Assembly (NCBI RefSeq): GCF_002128405.1
Contig: NZ_NETJ01000011.1
Coordinates: 1 to 52,844 of the forward strand
DNA from: Gottfriedia solisilvae
Lineage (GTDB): Bacteria > Bacillota > Bacilli > Bacillales > Bacillaceae_G
Length of the DNA: 52,844 nt
Direction of reading: 5' to 3'
A model generated the notes under the pieces. The model saw only the letters and a program-made list of their open reading frames with translations. It made no database searches and was not told the origin of the DNA. The position numbers and the translations under genes are program-made. This document shows, in pieces, positions 50,875 through 52,844 of the stretch (position 1 is its first letter; the number at the start of each line of letters is the position of its first letter).

Positions 50875-50905
50875 AAACTGCCAGATAGATACCTGGCAGT
50901 TTTTC
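50875..50905 (+). terminator. terminator between dusB and lysS
   Basis: AAACTGCCAG pairs with CTGGCAGTTT around ATAGATAC, followed by T. A TTGACA at 50845 lies before it, so some transcription of lysS could begin upstream of the hairpin. Confidence 0.88.
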
Positions 50906-50942
50906 TATTAAAATCAAATTGTATTTATATACTTATTAATAA

Positions 50943-52442
<1,500 letters not shown>

Positions 52443-52453
52443 TATAGAATTTG

Positions 52454-52488
52454 GCTGACTAAACGAATACAGTTTAGTCAGCTTTTTT
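52454..52488 (+). terminator. lysS terminator
   Basis: GCTGACTAAAC pairs perfectly with GTTTAGTCAGC around GAATACA, followed by six T. Confidence 0.93.
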
Positions 52489-52604
52489 AATACTGACTGT
52501 CCATTTAGTACCGTATTGATGTTAAGAAAAGCGTACTTAATTAAACTCAATTCGCACGTAGAATAAAATATAGATTCTGAAAAAAAAGAATTTAAATTTA
52601 GGTA

Positions 52605-52633
52605 TTGTGTTTATAGTTTTTTGATGTTATATT
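52605..52633 (+). promoter_or_regulatory. candidate rRNA promoter P1
   Basis: TTGTGT (52605-52610) and TATATT (52628-52633) with a 17-base spacer, in an A/T-rich surrounding upstream of the stronger P2. Confidence 0.45.
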
Positions 52634-52691
52634 ATTAAACGTTGTCACATTAAAACGATGTAGACAACAAAAGAAAAAATTCAAAAATACA

Positions 52692-52721
52692 TTGACAACA
52701 TTTGAAAGAAAATGTTATGAT
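52692..52721 (+). promoter_or_regulatory. rRNA promoter P2
   Basis: TTGACA (52692-52697) and TATGAT (52716-52721), 18-base spacer, followed by the leader hairpin and the 16S gene about 105 bases on. Confidence 0.82.
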
Positions 52722-52827
52722 GTTTAAGTCGCTTCTGAAGCGACAAAGTGAACTTTGAAAACTAAACAAAACATGAAGTAAAACGTCAATTATTAGTTTT
52801 TTGAGCAATACAAGATTTAAACTTAAC

Positions 52828-52844
52828 TATTATGGAGAGTTTGA
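52828..52844 (+). rRNA. rrs: 16S rRNA, 5' end (partial)
   Basis: The window ends in ATTATGGAGAGTTTGA, the start of bacterial 16S rRNA. The mature 5' end is placed by alignment of GGAGAG with B. subtilis and is approximate. Confidence 0.9.

Larger units (their letters stand above)
52443..52827. other. rRNA operon promoter and leader region
   Basis: It begins with the lysS terminator, then an AT-rich stretch with two promoter-like sites (52605-52633 and 52692-52721). The leader has a hairpin GTCGCT/AGCGAC (52728-52744) directly after the start point and the CTTTGAAAACTAAACAAAAC tract typical of Bacillus rRNA leaders. No gene is seen. Confidence 0.8.

Noticed and set aside
50537-50917. Minus-strand open frame of 126 codons inside dusB
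   Set aside because: Overlaps the end of dusB and the dusB-lysS terminator, with no conserved features.

Overview
The window is a stretch of core chromosome from a low-GC, endospore-forming member of the Bacillaceae. It runs from the 3' part of a 5S rRNA gene (end of one rRNA operon) to the first bases of a 16S rRNA gene (start of the next). Gene order follows the well-known Bacillus subtilis segment from csfB to lysS almost gene for gene, nearly all on the plus strand; only abrB is reversed. The sporulation genes (csfB, yabG, sspF, spoVG, fin, spoVT, yabP, yabQ, spoIIE) identify a spore former. The genus cannot be fixed from this sequence alone.

Layout. 1-2956: 5S tail, csfB (Gin), a gene-free structured stretch, a YaaO-type decarboxylase and tmk. 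3053-7768: yaaR, holB, ricT, yabA, then trmN6, yazA and rsmI as an overlapping run. 7898-8185: abrB, convergent with rsmI and divergent from metG. 8500-16616: metG, tatD, yabE, rnmV-rsmA, yabG, veg, sspF. 16781-22616: ispE, purR, ridA, spoVG, glmU, prs, pth. 22711-27414: fin, mfd, spoVT. 27719-33011: yabM, yabN, rqcP, yabP, yabQ, divIC, yabR. 33202-33360: tRNA-Met and tRNA-Glu. 33764-42044: spoIIE, yabS, yabT, tilS, hprT, ftsH. 42217-44946: coaX, hslO, cysK. 45084-49792: a tightly overlapping folate operon pabB-pabA-pabC-folP-folB-folK-yazB. 49830-52442: dusB and lysS. Then the next rRNA promoter region.

How the genes work together. Several regulators of the forespore sigma cascade lie here: SpoIIE (activates sigma-F), Fin (retires sigma-F), CsfB/Gin (restrains sigma-G), SpoVT (tunes sigma-G) and the target sspF. 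Recognisable promoters fit this: a Spo0A/sigma-A type spoIIE promoter with the unusual 21-bp spacer, a sigma-H promoter for spoVG, sigma-G-type promoters for fin and spoVT, and a sigma-K promoter for yabG. Translation and RNA genes (metG, lysS, pth, tilS, dusB, rsmA, rsmI, trmN6, rnmV, rqcP, two tRNAs) are interleaved, and chorismate-to-dihydropterin genes form one unit.

Compared with B. subtilis, the usual neighbours xpaC-yaaN, darA (yaaQ), ctc and yacD are absent from their expected places. I found no CRISPR array, prophage, insertion sequence, T-box or classical riboswitch, and no new multigene system. The most interesting unexplained features are three intergenic quasi-palindromic rods of about 110-125 bp, one short repeat element after spoVT, and several palindromes at promoters. 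Many longest-ORF starts were shortened here to starts supported by a ribosome binding site and family length.
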